A DNA stretch of 64,000 nt from Branchipolynoe longqiensis (GCA_030323885.1 CM059194.1:29863367-29927366); one strand, 5' to 3'; shown: positions 52,401 to 63,899, numbered from the stretch's first letter. Notes: generated by a model from the letters alone, not told the origin. A program made the numbers and translations.

Positions 52401-53440
52401 TACAGATACTATTACAGTTTATTTATGGAGTGATATGCCAATAAATGAAATAATTGGATAATTATAGACCAGATATCCTATAGTATAACAATTGGTGTAA
52501 CTTATAATATTACAATTTGTCTAAACAGAAGAAAAGATTTCACTTTTCGGATTATACTATTACAGTTTATTTATTGAGTAATAATCCAATAAATGAAATA
52601 ATGGGATAATTATAGACCATATATACTCTAGTAAAACAGTTGGTGTAACTTATGGTGGGGGGGGGGGGTAGGGCCTTATTACAGTTCATGTATAGATTCT
52701 ACAGAAGAAAAAAACTTCAGTTTTCGGATTTGAGAATTTCGCATAAGGGGATATACTCCTGTAATATATAATATAAGGTTACGTAGCAGAATAACTGTTA
52801 TGGGGCTTATTTCCTTGTTTATGCTCCCATAATGCATTGCCTGTCTGGGTGGTCTGATTTCTCTAATGGATGTCATTGCTGTTGCAGAGAAGGAGACGTT
52901 ACTTTCCTGTGTACGTTGTTGTTCAGAACTGAAGACGTACTACCGGAAGCGTAAGTACCCCACCATTATTCCTGGTACATGTAACTGTTTACCTCTCTGT
53001 GATCTTATATGTTGCCAGGACGTAAAACTCCAACAACCAACCACTGTTCACCTCTCTCCGGCTGTACATTGATGTTACAGTTATTTATATTGGTGCGGGA
53101 GATCGGGAGTTCGATTCCCGGTCGAGTCAAACCAATGACTTACAAAATTAATACTTGGCACTTCCTAGCTTGGTGCTCAGCATTAATCAGTTAATGGGAT
53201 AGGGCAAGGACTGGTTAGCTCAGAGTCAGTATAATGTGACTGAGTGGGATATTGGGTAATGGTACTGGTGGTGTGGTCTCCCAGTGGGGCAGCACTATGA
53301 AGTTATCATGTTTGCGCACTGTCACAAGTCGGTACCTGTCCAAATATGACCATAGATGTTGCCAGGACGTAAAACTCCAACAACCAAACAACAAACATGT
53401 ATGTGTATTCTCAGTTAATGGCTGCTGGTCTCCGGGCTGA
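49274..53440 (+). CDS. Candidate small secreted cysteine-rich peptide precursor, three exons
   Basis: Proposed exons: 49274-49436, 52888-52950 and 53415-53440 (252 nt, 83 residues plus stop). Exon 1 opens MVARLIPLVLFLTLLTLTAS, a clear signal peptide with a likely cut after ASPAGGA, and continues NSWCFRGVYDYDNCP to a GT donor (ccg|gtagga). Exon 2, after gtcattgctgttgcag, reads EKETLLSCVRCCSELK and ends at a strong donor (gc|gtaagt). Exon 3 adds NGCWSPG and a stop. Phases are compatible throughout, giving six Cys after the signal peptide. An in-frame ATG at 49220 is an alternative start, but the one at 49274 has the better context (gccgATGg). The layout suits a peptide hormone, neuropeptide or other small secreted peptide. 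A loose likeness to the C-x-GVYD...CxxC part of CHH/ITP peptides is not enough to assign it. Exon 3 is the least certain. Confidence 0.45.
49450..49765. repeat. Polypyrimidine tract, left part
   Basis: (TTC)n/(CTC)n run with a SINE family 1 tail fragment embedded at 49513-49560. The same tract resumes at 50238 after the LINE insertion. Confidence 0.85.
49770..50238 (+). pseudogene. LINE 3' end (C-terminal tail plus 3' UTR)
   Basis: Frames encode PECIGCQSPLTLRHILLSCV then DFLALHQQF, parallel to the copy at 11012-11291. The 3' UTR ends gtgaatatggcctatgctgc, gacacggtgtaaagg and (CAAT)n. It splits a polypyrimidine tract. Confidence 0.8.
50238..50781. repeat. Polypyrimidine tract, right part
   Basis: About 540 bp of C/T-rich sequence. 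The S/P/L-rich open frames are artefacts. Confidence 0.9.
50782..51136. mobile_element. MITE family A, reference copy
   Basis: Inverted ends TTAAAGTTGCATAGTCCGAT and atcggactatgcagctttaa. The whole 355 bp is close to self-complementary, with a centre at ggcaagcttgcc. No coding capacity. The family has at least seven copies in this window. Confidence 0.88.
51410..51712. repeat. AT/catca-rich low-complexity tract
   Basis: Degenerate acatcata/tatatacat words. They continue after the SINE at 52036-52130, so the SINE is inserted into the tract. Confidence 0.8.
51713..52035 (+). repeat. SINE family 1 copy
   Basis: The head cagtggctgaattggtagag and B-box ggaagttcgaatcccaaccg are well preserved. 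The body and tail match the family, with tail gatgtaaaacaacaacaat. Confidence 0.85.
52252..52761. mobile_element. pogo-like MITE flanked by TA
   Basis: CAGGTCCACAGCCCCATATC at the left is mirrored by gataaggggatatactcctg-type ends at the right, with TA on both sides. A ~95-bp internal segment (attacagtttattta...ataattatagacca) is duplicated at 52407 and 52555. Confidence 0.75.
53093..53392 (+). repeat. SINE family 1, head-truncated
   Basis: Begins at the B-box region gggagttcgattcccggtcg and runs to the tail gttgccaggacgtaaaactc. A separate tail fragment precedes it at 52996-53042. Both lie inside the second proposed intron of the candidate peptide gene. Confidence 0.85.
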
Positions 53441-54099
53441 TGCTGCGACCTGGTGTGTTTTCATACCCAGGGTGGGTGAATACCCTTTACTTTTAAAGTT
53501 ATCACGTGGCTCCTCATTGCTCACGGGCACAGAAGACAAGGAGGCTGAGGTGGGAAAACATGGCATTTATTCGGGCATGGCCCCTCGGCAGCAAGTCATG
53601 GTACATGTTATTGTTTAGCAGGGAAGCCGCGGCCGACCTAAGGTCATGTAGAGTGATGACGAATGGGCAACATATGGATCATGGTGGTACAACAATGATG
53701 AACAACAAGATAATAAGCAGAAATGAATTTGTACATGGTAAAATGAGTGTATGGTCTACATTTAATCAAGTAAAGGTGATTTGCCATTTGCTCGGTTGTC
53801 AAGTGGCTATTATTAATGAGGTGGTTAATTAACTCTGTTAATTGACTTCTATTTTTATTTTAACGTTTAATTTAATAGTTTGTTTGATTGATTGGCTCGC
53901 CAATTAATCGGCAGGTGTGGGTGTGTGGGTGAAAAGAGGTAGGTGTAGTAGTTGTCAGTCGGAGGCGCTGTTGCGGACTGACGTTTCGATGGGCAGCCTG
54001 TGGATCGTAGTGTGATGTAATTGGTAGCTGGGTATTGGATGTTGATTGGTTGGGGGGAGTTGAGTGGAGTGTCAGGCTGTGAGCCTGGCATGCTGGTGC

Positions 54100-54200
54100 T
54101 CAACCCCTCCCTGTCGCCCCCCCCCCCCCCCCCCCCCCGATGCGGATGGGGGGCGGCGGCTAGGGGCAGGGCGGCGGAAGGGTGGGGGGGGGGGGGGGCA
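54100..54200. repeat. C-run and G-run low complexity
   Basis: Long C-run (54117-54138) and G-run (54182-54198); nothing coding. Confidence 0.85.
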
Positions 54201-54309
54201 TGATTCAGCCTCGCCATACCCCCGTGCCCAGCAATGAACACGAATGAGCGTAACCGCTCATTCCAGACAATGACTAAAGTCAGGTAGGTTCTTGCCTGAC
54301 ATTTGGTTC

Positions 54310-54545
54310 TGAATACAGGTATTCCGAGTTCCACTGGTCCCCCAGGAAGGACTGAAGTAGCAAACCTAACATGCCAGGTCCGAGCTTCAGGATACATGAC
54401 AGATGGTTGGGGAGATGGTGAATAGACATAGCCTACACAAAGTGGTATTTTATCCAATGTGAAATATTTGTTAGGATAATTTCACTGCAATTCAAATTTG
54501 GAACAAATGTATGGCAAGAACCATACTGTCGGTGACCAGTTCACC
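54310..54545. repeat. Third copy of the 24205 dispersed repeat
   Basis: Shares aggaaggactgaag, ggtgaatag, agtggtattttatccaatgt, aggataatttcactgcaatt and gaacaaatgtatggcaagaa. Confidence 0.65.
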
Positions 54546-55039
54546 TTTTGATTGCAGAGTGGTTTCAAAGTGCTCGCAAGCGATAGTGTGACTGGGTATG
54601 ACTAAATAAAGATGGGGATACTTGACATTACGATTATATTGGATCCTATTTGGACCCTCTGCTCCATAAAGAACATTCCGGAATATCTTTCATTATTTGT
54701 ATGTTGGAATTGAGTGCATTAGTTGTTACCCAATAAAGAGATTCCTGGATAATTTCTATCGAAATGAACAAAGCATCAGAATTCATTTTAGTTTTAACTA
54801 GCTGACGTAGGACATAAAAAGTAAAATATAACCCAGATGCTCCCAAAGGAAGGCTACATATATTATACTTTAAAAAAAAGTACTTTACAACTTTCTAAAT
54901 CGGTTAATTTTACCAGGAAAATGCTGTTTTGTTCTTGGAATAGAGTAATTTATCAGTTAATCCCACAACATATGGCATTAATTACATTGGCATTATTCTC
55001 GTACATAGTACGGTAATAAGACACTTGTTTGCTAGGTTT

Positions 55040-55465
55040 GTTCACCTGTTTATGGGTACCGATCTGTGATAATGGCCACACACGACAACTTAATAGTGCT
55101 GACCCACTGAAATACCATTCCACTGATACTATGACCCGATATTCCACTGAGTTTAATTATACTGTTACTGGGCCAATCAGTTCCTACCATTTCCTAGTAA
55201 TGCCGAGCATCAAGCTAATTAGTGACATGTATCAATTTGGTATGTTTTTGGTTTGACTCAGCTGGGGATTGAACCAGAACCTCCCACGTCGGAAGCAGGT
55301 GGTATAGTTAATAGACTATTCTGTCCGATAAGGGACTGCTATTGGCTTAATCTGATTATAACAAAACAATGAGTGTATTATTATACTCCATTTGACGTCC
55401 AATAGCCGCTGATAAGAAAATCAATGTGCTCTAGAGGCGTCGTTAAATAAAGCAAGCTTCATATC
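55040..55465. repeat. Diverged SINE family 1 (- strand) and SINE family 3 tail (+ strand)
   Basis: 55040-55310 is a decayed - strand family 1 copy (ggtttgactcagctggggat, aatgccgagcatcaagcta). 55320-55465 is a 5'-truncated family 3 copy ending cgttaaataaagcaagctt. Confidence 0.65.
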
Positions 55466-55469
55466 CATG

Positions 55470-55476
55470 CTATATA

Positions 55477-55530
<54 letters not shown>
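55470..55530. repeat. (TA)n microsatellite
   Basis: About 55 bp of almost pure TA. Confidence 0.95.
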
Positions 55531-55532
<2 letters not shown>

Positions 55533-55739
55533 GCGCATACATGTATACCTCTACTTGACTTAAATGTTAGTCTTCGAATGACCATATTGAAAGGTCAACA
55601 CGTTTGTAGAGCATAAACGCATTTTAGAATTCCTGGGAATAATTAGAATGCAGCGCCACCTATACCGGTGAGGTAAATTGCTATTGGTTGACATACTTTT
55701 ATCTATTTCAAAATTGCATCTAAGATAAATTATGCTGTC

Positions 55740-55930
55740 ATTTGACAACAATTTGACCTTTTTCAGACCTTTTTGGCTGGTTGGAAATAGTTTAACACTG
55801 TCAACAGCAAAGGCCATATTCATGGCGAAAAATTAGTCTAATTTATTCTGCCACTTTTTGTTTCATGCAGAAATATGCAAAACATATTTATATGCATTGA
55901 AATTTACCTGAAAATCTTAACCAGTCCTTC
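55740..55930 (-). repeat. Dispersed repeat, also at 57664-57840
   Basis: Both share tttaacactgtcaacagcaa, catggcgaaa, taatttattctgc-acttttt and cattgaaat-ta-ctgaaaat. The - strand catgaatatggcctttgctg resembles LINE 3' ends here, so it may be a LINE 3' UTR. Confidence 0.55.
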
Positions 55931-56068
55931 TCCTATGCTATTAATGCCGAGCACCAGGTCTAGGAAGCAACAAGTGTCAATCTTATAAGTCATTGGTTTG
56001 ACTCGACCTGGAACCGAACTCCCGACCTTTCGTACGCGAAGCCCGCGCTCTACCGATTCGTCCGGTAG
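55918..56068 (-). repeat. SINE family 1 head fragment
   Basis: On the - strand the A-box-like acgaatcggtagagcgcggg and B-box-like gggagttcggttccaggtcg are well preserved; the 3' half is missing. Confidence 0.8.
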
Positions 56069-56197
56069 TACAGACATGTTGCAGTTCTTGTTCTAATTAC
56101 TCTCATAGCCCCGTTCTTGAAACAGGGCTATCGAACAACCCACTAGAGAGAATGTTGGAAGGCTGGGTAAAGGAAATGAGCATAGGTCTATAACGCC

Positions 56198-56830
56198 TTA
56201 AGCTGTGTTCACACACACAACTTTAGGCCAAACTAGATAAAGCGAACTAGATGAGGCGAACTAGGCGTGAAAGTGAGTCGTGTCCACACATGCAGTACTT
56301 GGAGCAGTTTAAGGCGGAAATCGATATCTGCGCATGAGCAAGTCCATACTAACCAGCGCCACTTTCGGTTAGTTGACGTCACCACGAGAGAGTGTGGGAT
56401 CGACCTAGATATGTATCGACTGAATCGTATTGTTTTGGAATGGTCAAAACTTCACCTGGGCAGTGAAAACCTAAAAATAAATGATGAAAAAAATATCTGT
56501 GCACAGCTAGTGGTTTCATAGACCAAATTATATAATATGTGCCTTTGATCGACCGGAAAATCAACAAACTCAGGTCTCAATTGCACATGCGTGTGACGTG
56601 CTTAAGCCGCCTCAAGTAAACAGCTACCGTCCACACAAGCAAGATGTGGCCGACTTAAGCTAGTTCGCTTCATATAAACCACCGCGCGACGTGGTTTACT
56701 TGAGGCAAACTAGATGAATCGACCTAGCCCTATTTCGCTTCAGCGTCGCGTCCACACGGCCAATGTGGGTCGAACTAGATAAGGCGAACTAGTTGAGGCG
56801 ACTTAACGCCCAGGTGTGAACACGGCTTAA
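56198..56830. mobile_element. TTAA-flanked MITE (family B), copy 1
   Basis: Ends TTAAGCTGTGTTCACA and TGTGAACACGGCTTAA are inverted. The interior has repeated gcgaactagatgaggcgaac words and a block (gatatgtatcgactgaa, aaaaatatctgtgcac) shared with copies 2 and 3. The TTAA edges suggest a TTAA-targeting transposase, but the piggyBac CCC terminus is not seen. Confidence 0.75.
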
Positions 56831-57239
56831 ATCAAAGAAGCAAAAAATACCTTTTTATTGACCTGCTACTTTTAAATTGAAGAATATAATAATACATTTA
56901 GCTTAATAGGCTTTAAAAGTCAAATCGAGAGCATTCTGGGGCCGCCATCTTCTTTTTTGCATCCTCTGTTATTTCTCCAACTCTATGATAATATAGATAA
57001 CGACTGGATACTGGAACCAGGAACTCCACTTCTTGTTTATACTAATGCAGTGTTGCTTGTAGTTAGACATGGTTGTCATTCACCCCTGACAGGGTGAACA
57101 TTTTCTCTAGCTTTGTTCATGCCAACTGGTACATATTCAATTCAATTCTATCAGACTCAGGATAATGGTAGTTACATAATTTGGTCCATAATAGGTAGAT
57201 ATACAAATAAATGTGAATAACATATAAGTAATAGTGTGA

Positions 57240-57645
57240 ATACTACCATACTAACCAATATAAAAAGAATTGGGTCTACATACAGTAGTTTGTACCAATG
57301 CCTCCATATGGCAGGTGTAAATCTGAGATCACTCTCTTCTATTTTCACAAGTCCCTGTATTATAGCATTTTCTGACTTGTCAAGTCCAGTAATAAATTTG
57401 AATATTAGATTCCTGATAACAGCCTGGAAGGCTGGGACATCAATATTGGCAAACAGCTGACTAGCACTGTGATACCTAGGTTAGACGGAGTAATAACCTC
57501 ATGTCATTATATGCTACATTCAGTTTTCTAATGCTATACATTCTATAGTTCCACCAAATCTGGGCAGTATCTTTCTTCCATGGTAAGGAGTAGAAATGAC
57601 AACAATATAGCCTTATAGAACTATATAACCTCATATGTTGCTAAT
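57240..57645 (-). pseudogene. LINE ORF2 C-terminal remnant
   Basis: Read on the - strand in shifting frames: IWWNYRMYSIRKLNVAYNDM, then PRYHSASQLFANIDVPAFQA, then VIRNLIFKFITGLDKSENAI. The WWNY...KLxVAYND...PRxxSAS series is the C-terminal segment of CR1/Jockey-like LINE proteins. At least one frameshift or stop interrupts it. Confidence 0.75.
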
Positions 57646-57979
57646 ATGTAAAACTCTGTTTATGTCAAATTGATTGGTTGATTGGCGATGGTTTAACACT
57701 GTCAACAGCAAAGCCCATTTTCATGGCGAAAGATTTGTGTAATTTATTCTGCTACTTTTTGTTTAATGCAAAAATATGCTAAACACATTTATATACATTG
57801 AAATCTATCTGAAAATTTTAAATGGTTAGATGTGTGCCAAATGACAGCAAAAGAAATTGTATCCAATGCAATTGTCAAGTAGTTACACTTGTGTCAATTA
57901 ACAGCATAATTTATCTACCAGAATACAGGTAGAATTACAGCAGGTGATTTCTTGAAGATTTATACTGCCTATCATGGAT

Positions 57980-58055
57980 AAGTCTGAAGAGACTTGTTTT
58001 CACCATTAGACAGTTTGTCGATAGAAAGCCCGAGCCTACACTTTTACCGACCGGG
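57980..58055 (-). repeat. SINE family 2 fragment
   Basis: gtcgatagaaagcccgagcc and tacacttttaccgacc are the complement of the 13774-14080 body. Confidence 0.7.
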
Positions 58056-58229
58056 ATGTTATTTTTTTGGGTAGAAACATGCAAACGTTTATCCAATATT
58101 GCGAGAGAATTAACTTAGGCTTTCATATGTGGATACCCCACTGTAAATAGCTGCTAAAAGGAAATATGTTTTCCCCCTTTTATACTAGTACAATTCTGAG
58201 CCAAAACAAATTAAGACACTTCCTGTAGC

Positions 58230-58565
58230 AATTGCAGAACATCAGTCCCCGCTCTCCATCTCCGTGTGGGCTAGTCAGTGACTGTGAGAGTTTAAATGGA
58301 GAGGCTGGTGTGTGGGGCAGAGACAGATAATTATTACACCAAGCACAAAACGGGCATAGGATGACACAGCATTTATTTTCGTGGCGACCGCTGTGGAGTG
58401 TTCATGGAATGACAGGTAGAGAGCCACGATTCGGGCTGAGGGCTAGATAGTTACTCCCGCATCTCGCCACTCCACAACTGTTCCACGGAAAGGGCTGCTA
58501 AACCACCCTGTAGGGAAAAAAACCTGTTGGATTGTCGGGTTATCGATATATTCGCACTAATCCCC
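58230..58565. other. Unassigned GC-richer block
   Basis: Contains agcatttattttcgtggc (complement of a poly(A) signal context) and no open frame of note. It could be a retroelement end on the - strand; no partner copy in the window. Confidence 0.3.
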
Positions 58566-58577
58566 AATCTAGGCAGT

Positions 58578-59372
58578 TTTATATAATCTCCACATAGGCC
58601 CCCTACTCATCTTCCATAGCCCGCTACTTTTGAAGTGTAGAATTAGGGAATTCATGTAGATTGATTGATTGAGTTTTATATAATCTTCATATACTCATCT
58701 TCCATAGCCCGCTACTTTTGAAGTGTAGAATTAAGGAATTCATGTAGATTGATTGATTGAGTTTTATATAATCTTCACATACTCATCTTCTATAGCCCGC
58801 TACTTTTGGAGTGTAGAATTAGGGAATTCATGTAGATTGATTGATTGAGTTTTATAAAATCTTCACATACTCATCTTCTATAGCCCGCTACTTTTGGAGT
58901 GTAGAATTAGGGAATTCATGTAGATTGATTGATTGAGTTTTATATAATCTTCACATACTCATGTTCTATAGCCTGCTACTTTTGGAGTGTAGAATTAGGG
59001 AATTCATGTAGATTGATTGATTGAGTTTGATATAATCTTCACATACTCATCTTCCATAGCCCGCTACTTTTGGAGTGTAGAATTAGGGAATTCATGTAGA
59101 TTGATTAATTGAGTTTTATATAATCTTCACATACTCATGTTCTATAGCCTGCTACTTTTGGAGTGTAGAATTAGGGAATTCATGTAGATTGATTGATTGA
59201 GTTTTATATAATCTTCACATACTCATCTTCTATAGCCCGCTACATTTGGAGTGTAGAATTAGGGTATTCATGTAGATTGATTGATTGAGTTTGATATAAT
59301 CTTCACATACTCATGTTCTATAGCCCGCTACATTTGGAGTGTAGAATTAGGGAATTCATGTAGATTGATTGA
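58578..59372 (+). repeat. 88-bp minisatellite, ~9 units
   Basis: The unit includes ttatataatcttcacatact, gcccgctacttttggagtgt and aattcatgtagattgattga, with period 88 bp and few differences among units. It ends in a - strand LINE tail (59362-59420, gattgattgattggtggttt). Confidence 0.92.
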
Positions 59373-60113
59373 TTGATTGGTGGTTTCTTTACGACCTGTT
59401 GGCAGCATAAGCCATATCCACAAGGAGAATTATTAGTTTTTTTATTCAACCATCGCTTTTATGTGTTAATTGAAACTCATGAATTTAAAAAGCTCATGTA
59501 GATTATTATAACAGACTTTAAAAACTTGAATGGAGGGACTCGACAGATCCACGGTGGCTGCCATTTTTATACAGTGATATTCTCTTCCGGTTCAGCAACA
59601 CTACACCATTGTAGATTTAGCGAGAAGTGGCTTTCTATTTTTTTTAAACAACAAAAAAACCTAGCGTCTAATTGCTAGAACCTAATTGTTGTGATCATAC
59701 AATGGCGATGTGCATAATGTATCACTATTCATAACACATTGCAATAATGAACTACCTGCTTTAAATATTTACATCATAAATTATAGGCATTTTTCCCGAT
59801 GAACATTTTGCATGAGGGAGCACCCCCATGAAACAAACAGATACTAGTACGAGCACTACAATCCACAACTCTGAGAGACGTAAAACAACAACAAACAAAC
59901 AAACAAAAAGCCAAGTTCTTTTGGTCATCTTTGCATACCTGTTTTCTATCTATTGGCCAAGTTTCACGAAGATTGGGTGACCCGTGCATGGTGATTGTCC
60001 CATTCTTTAACTACAATGTGACTGTCAACTTCAAGTCTGCATAGTTATGGTGGTATCATGTAATGCAGCACTGTCAGCGTAGTTCTCTGTGTAACACAGT
60101 TAAACAACTAGTC

Positions 60114-60716
60114 TTAAGCCGTGTTCACATGGACAAAATGTGAGGCGAATCACACAAATCGAATCAGGTGAGTCGAATTAGCCGCCCGTTCACATGGGCA
60201 GTACTTGGGCCGGAAATCGAAATCTGTGCATGAGCAAGTCGATACTAAGCAGCGCCAGTTTGGGTTTGTCGATGTCGGCACTAGAGAATGTGGGTTCGAC
60301 CTAGATATGTATGGACTGAACCGTATTGGTTTGGAACGGTCAAAACTTCTTCTGCTGGGCAGTGAAACCCTAAAAATAAATCATGAAAAAAATATCTGTG
60401 CATAGATAGCGGTTTCATTAATTAAATTATATAATATGCGCTTTTGATCGACCGGAAAGTCAACAAACTAAGGTCGACTGCGCATGCGTGTGAGGTGCTT
60501 AATCCGCCTCAGATGCGTCCACACGGGCAAAATTATCCGCATCACAGAAATCGCCTCACGTAAACTACCTCGATAGGTGGTTTACAGGATCCGCATCACG
60601 TGAATCGAATCAGCCCTAATCCGCCTCAGACGTCCGTTCACACGACAAATGTGATGCGAACTATACAAGTCGCTTTCTACGAATCGATTTACATCGCCCA
60701 TGTGAACACGGCTTTA
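60114..60716. mobile_element. MITE family B, copy 2
   Basis: Starts TTAAGCCGTGTTCACATGG and ends catgtgaacacggcTTTA. The interior includes ggcgaatcacacaaatcgaa and atccgcctcag. Inverted relative to copy 3. Confidence 0.8.
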
Positions 60717-60999
60717 GTAATTACAAATTAACAAAAGCTATAAAAGGGTTCAAATATATTTTTTTAATATATATATTAAGAAAGTTATGCAAATTTGAAT
60801 TTAAGAAAAGATTGGCAACCAAGGTGAGCGACTTTGTTGACAACTGAAATGCATCTGATCATATAAATTTTCATGAAAATTGACCAATAGATAGAAAAAA
60901 TGTATGCAAAAATGAATATGATAGTTTAAAATGTGAATAACTTCAAATTTTACTCCCTTAATTTCTGTCGTAGTTCATGCACATCAGCACACAGCAGTG

Positions 61000-61594
61000 T
61001 TATAGCCGTGTTCACACGGGGAATGTAAATCGATTCGTAGAAAGCGACTTGCCTAGTTCGCATCACATTTCTCGTGTGAACGGGTGTCTGATGCGAATTA
61101 GGGCTGATTCGATTCACGTGATGCGCATACTGTAAACCACCTAAGCGAGGTAGTCTACGTGAATCGATTCCTGTGATGCGGATAATTTTGCCCGTGTGGA
61201 CGCACTGATGCGGATTAAGCACCTCACACTCATGCGCAGTCGAGACCTTAGTTTGTTGACTTTCCGGTCGATCAAAAGCACATATTATATAATTTAATTA
61301 ATGAAACCGCTATCTATGCACAGATATTTTTTTCATCATTTATTTTTAGGGTTTCACTGCCCAGCAGAAGTTTTGACCGTCCATCCATAGTCTAAATACA
61401 TATCTAGGTCGAACCCACAATCTCTGGTGTCAGCATCGTCGAACCCAAAATGGCGCTGGTTAGTCTGTACTTGCTCATGCGCAGATATCCACTTCCGCCT
61501 CGCGCAGTGTCCGTGTGAACGGGCGCCTAATTCGCCTCACCTGATTCGATTTGCCTGATTCGCCTCACATTTTGCCCGTGTGAACACGGCTTTA
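61000..61594. mobile_element. MITE family B, copy 3
   Basis: Starts tagccgtgttcacacgggga and ends gcccgtgtgaacacggcttta. It is the reverse complement of copy 2, forming a ~600-bp inverted pair with a ~280-bp AT-rich spacer. Confidence 0.8.
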
Positions 61595-61689
61595 CTGCCA
61601 TTTCCAATACCCGACGCATACTCAACCTCGTTCTGATACCTAATTAGGTCACACGTGAAAAGTGCGAATAGCCTTTAAATAAACTAGAT

Positions 61690-61965
61690 CACGGTTCCGA
61701 CTGCGCATGCGCTGAAAACGGCGTTGGGAGCAAAGCAAAGGCCTACGGCCATTGAGTTTGCCTATACGCGTAGTTTTATTCAAAATTAATAGAAATCCAA
61801 AACCCTAACCATATCAATTTAATATAATCTTTTTGATAAACATGTTTTCTATATGTGTTCCAAGCGGGTTGTCTCTAGGTGGTGTGGTTTGATCAATATT
61901 TTACTTTTTCTGTATGGAGATTGCTCACTGCCATTGACAATGCATTGAGTACACTGGCTATGGCT
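61690..61965. repeat. ~200-bp satellite-like unit
   Basis: Contains gactgcgcatgcgctgaaaa, ctaaccatatcaatttaata, ttctatatgtgttccaagcg and gattgctcactgccattgac; same orientation as 4042-4523. Confidence 0.75.
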
Positions 61966-62254
61966 CTAACACTAGTCTGAGTGCCTAGATCTTTCTAAAT
62001 CTAAATGCACATGGCATAAGATGTGCTGATTATATTGATGTCAATGCAATGCTGGATAAAAGATTAATATCTTAATTTATTAGATATATTTTTTTAGTTG
62101 GTATTCTATGTTTCAAACAAGAGCTGAGATGATCTGAAACTAGCACATTTCATAGCTGCACCCAGTGTATTAGCATGTGCCATGTGCTTTTGGGGGGTAT
62201 GTTTTGCTCTGATGCATCCCACAATGCACTGCGCCGCTGGAACCGTGATGTAGT

Positions 62255-63540
62255 CTATTACCAGAGAGCGTGTATATAAACAGATGAGAGGGACAACTCC
62301 CATACTAGAGCATGTAACAGCTGCCGACTGTGGCGCTCCAAGTGGTGGTTGTTGAACAGCTTAAGCATATGGGCAAACCTCAAGGCATTTTCAATGGCAG
62401 TGAGCAATCTTCATACAGAAAACATTAAATATCTCTAAAACTACAACACCTAGAAAACAAACTGATTGGAATACACATAGAAAACATGTTTACCAACGAG
62501 ATTATATTAAATTGATATGGTTAGGCTTCTGGATTTCTATTAATTTTGAATAAAACTGACGTTTTTCACGACGCGTACGGCAAACTCAAGGCATTGTCAG
62601 TGGCGGTGAGCAATCTTCATACAGAAAACGTTAAATATCTCTAAAACTACACCACATAGAAACAAACCGCTTGGAAGACATATAGAAAACATGTTTACCA
62701 AAAGGATTATATTAAATTGATAAGGTTAGGCTTCTGGATTTCTATTAATTTTGAATAAAAACAAATGTTTTGCATTGAGTGTATCGGCAAACTCATGGCT
62801 TGTTCAACACTAACCGCCAGGAACGCCACTGTAGCCTGTGTCAGAGAGCGTGTATATAAACAGATGAGAGGGACAACTCCCATACTAGAGCATGTAACAT
62901 CTGCCGACTGTGGCGCTCCAAGTGGTGGTTGTTGAACAGCTTAAGCATATGGGCAAACCTCAAGGCATTTTCAATGGCAGTGAGCAATCTTCATCCAGAA
63001 AAAGTGAAATATCTCTAAAACTACACCACCTAGAAACAAACTGATTGGAATACACATAGAAAACATGTTTATCAACAAGATTATATTAAATTGATATGGT
63101 TAGGGTTCTGGATTTCTATTAATTTGGAATAAAACTGACGTTTTTCACTACGCGTACGGCAAACTCAAGGCATTGTCAATGGTCGTGTGCAATCTTCCTA
63201 CAGAAAAAGTGAAATATCTCTAAAACTACACCAAATAGAAACAAGCCGCTTAGTACACATATAGAAAACATGTTTACCAAAAGGATTATATTAAATCGAT
63301 AAGGTTAGGCTTCTGGATTTCTATTAATTTTGAATAAAAACAAATGTTTTGCACTACACGTATGGCAAACTCAAAGCTTGTTCAACACTAACCGCCAGGA
63401 ACGCCACCGTAGCCTGTGTTACCGATTTTCGCGGGAGTTGTCTCTCTCATCTGTTTATATACACGCTCTCTGCCTGTGTTACCGTTTTTCGCGGGAATTG
63501 TCCCTCTCATCTGTTTATATACACGCTCTCTGCTATTACC
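62255..63540. repeat. Duplicated satellite-unit block bounded by inverted agagagcgtgtatataaaca motifs
   Basis: Two ~580-bp copies start at 62263 and 62843 with agagagcgtgtatataaaca, gatgagagggacaactccc and gccgactgtggcgctccaag. Each holds two ~200-bp satellite-like units. The same start motif occurs inverted twice at 63434-63533 (ctgtttatatacacgctctc), closing the block as a TIR-like structure. Confidence 0.8.
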
Positions 63541-63899
63541 CACCACCGCTTATGAGTGACGACATGACACGCAGATCTGCAGGTCAGCATATTCCCTGTC
63601 GGCCATGATCAGAATCGGTGGGCAGATATCAGATAGCAGAGAGGTTAAAGGGATCCAGTGTCAGCGCCTCGGGTAGTTCTTATTAGCAGGTGGTGCTAAA
63701 TTAGTTTCTATTATATTTGAGACACTTGGCCGTATTTTTACTACAATAAAGTGTGATAACTTAATTCCACTTGATGACATCTGATCTACATATCAGTGAT
63801 TATCCTTATTTCTTACGTGTAATATTCCTTACTTATTCAATCTACTTCAGAGTGTGTGTATCACTTCACTGTATGTGCTTGCTTCATTAGAACGCATAA

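Noticed and set aside
52888..52950. Membership of the candidate peptide in the CHH/ITP hormone family
   Set aside because: Only a loose match (C-x2-GVYD and C-x2-C); two extra cysteines and wrong spacing, so no family name is given.
56267..56521. 84-codon frame similar to one at 60205-60405
   Set aside because: Similarity comes from the shared interior of MITE family B; frames lack conserved starts, and the third copy at 61000-61594 is not open.
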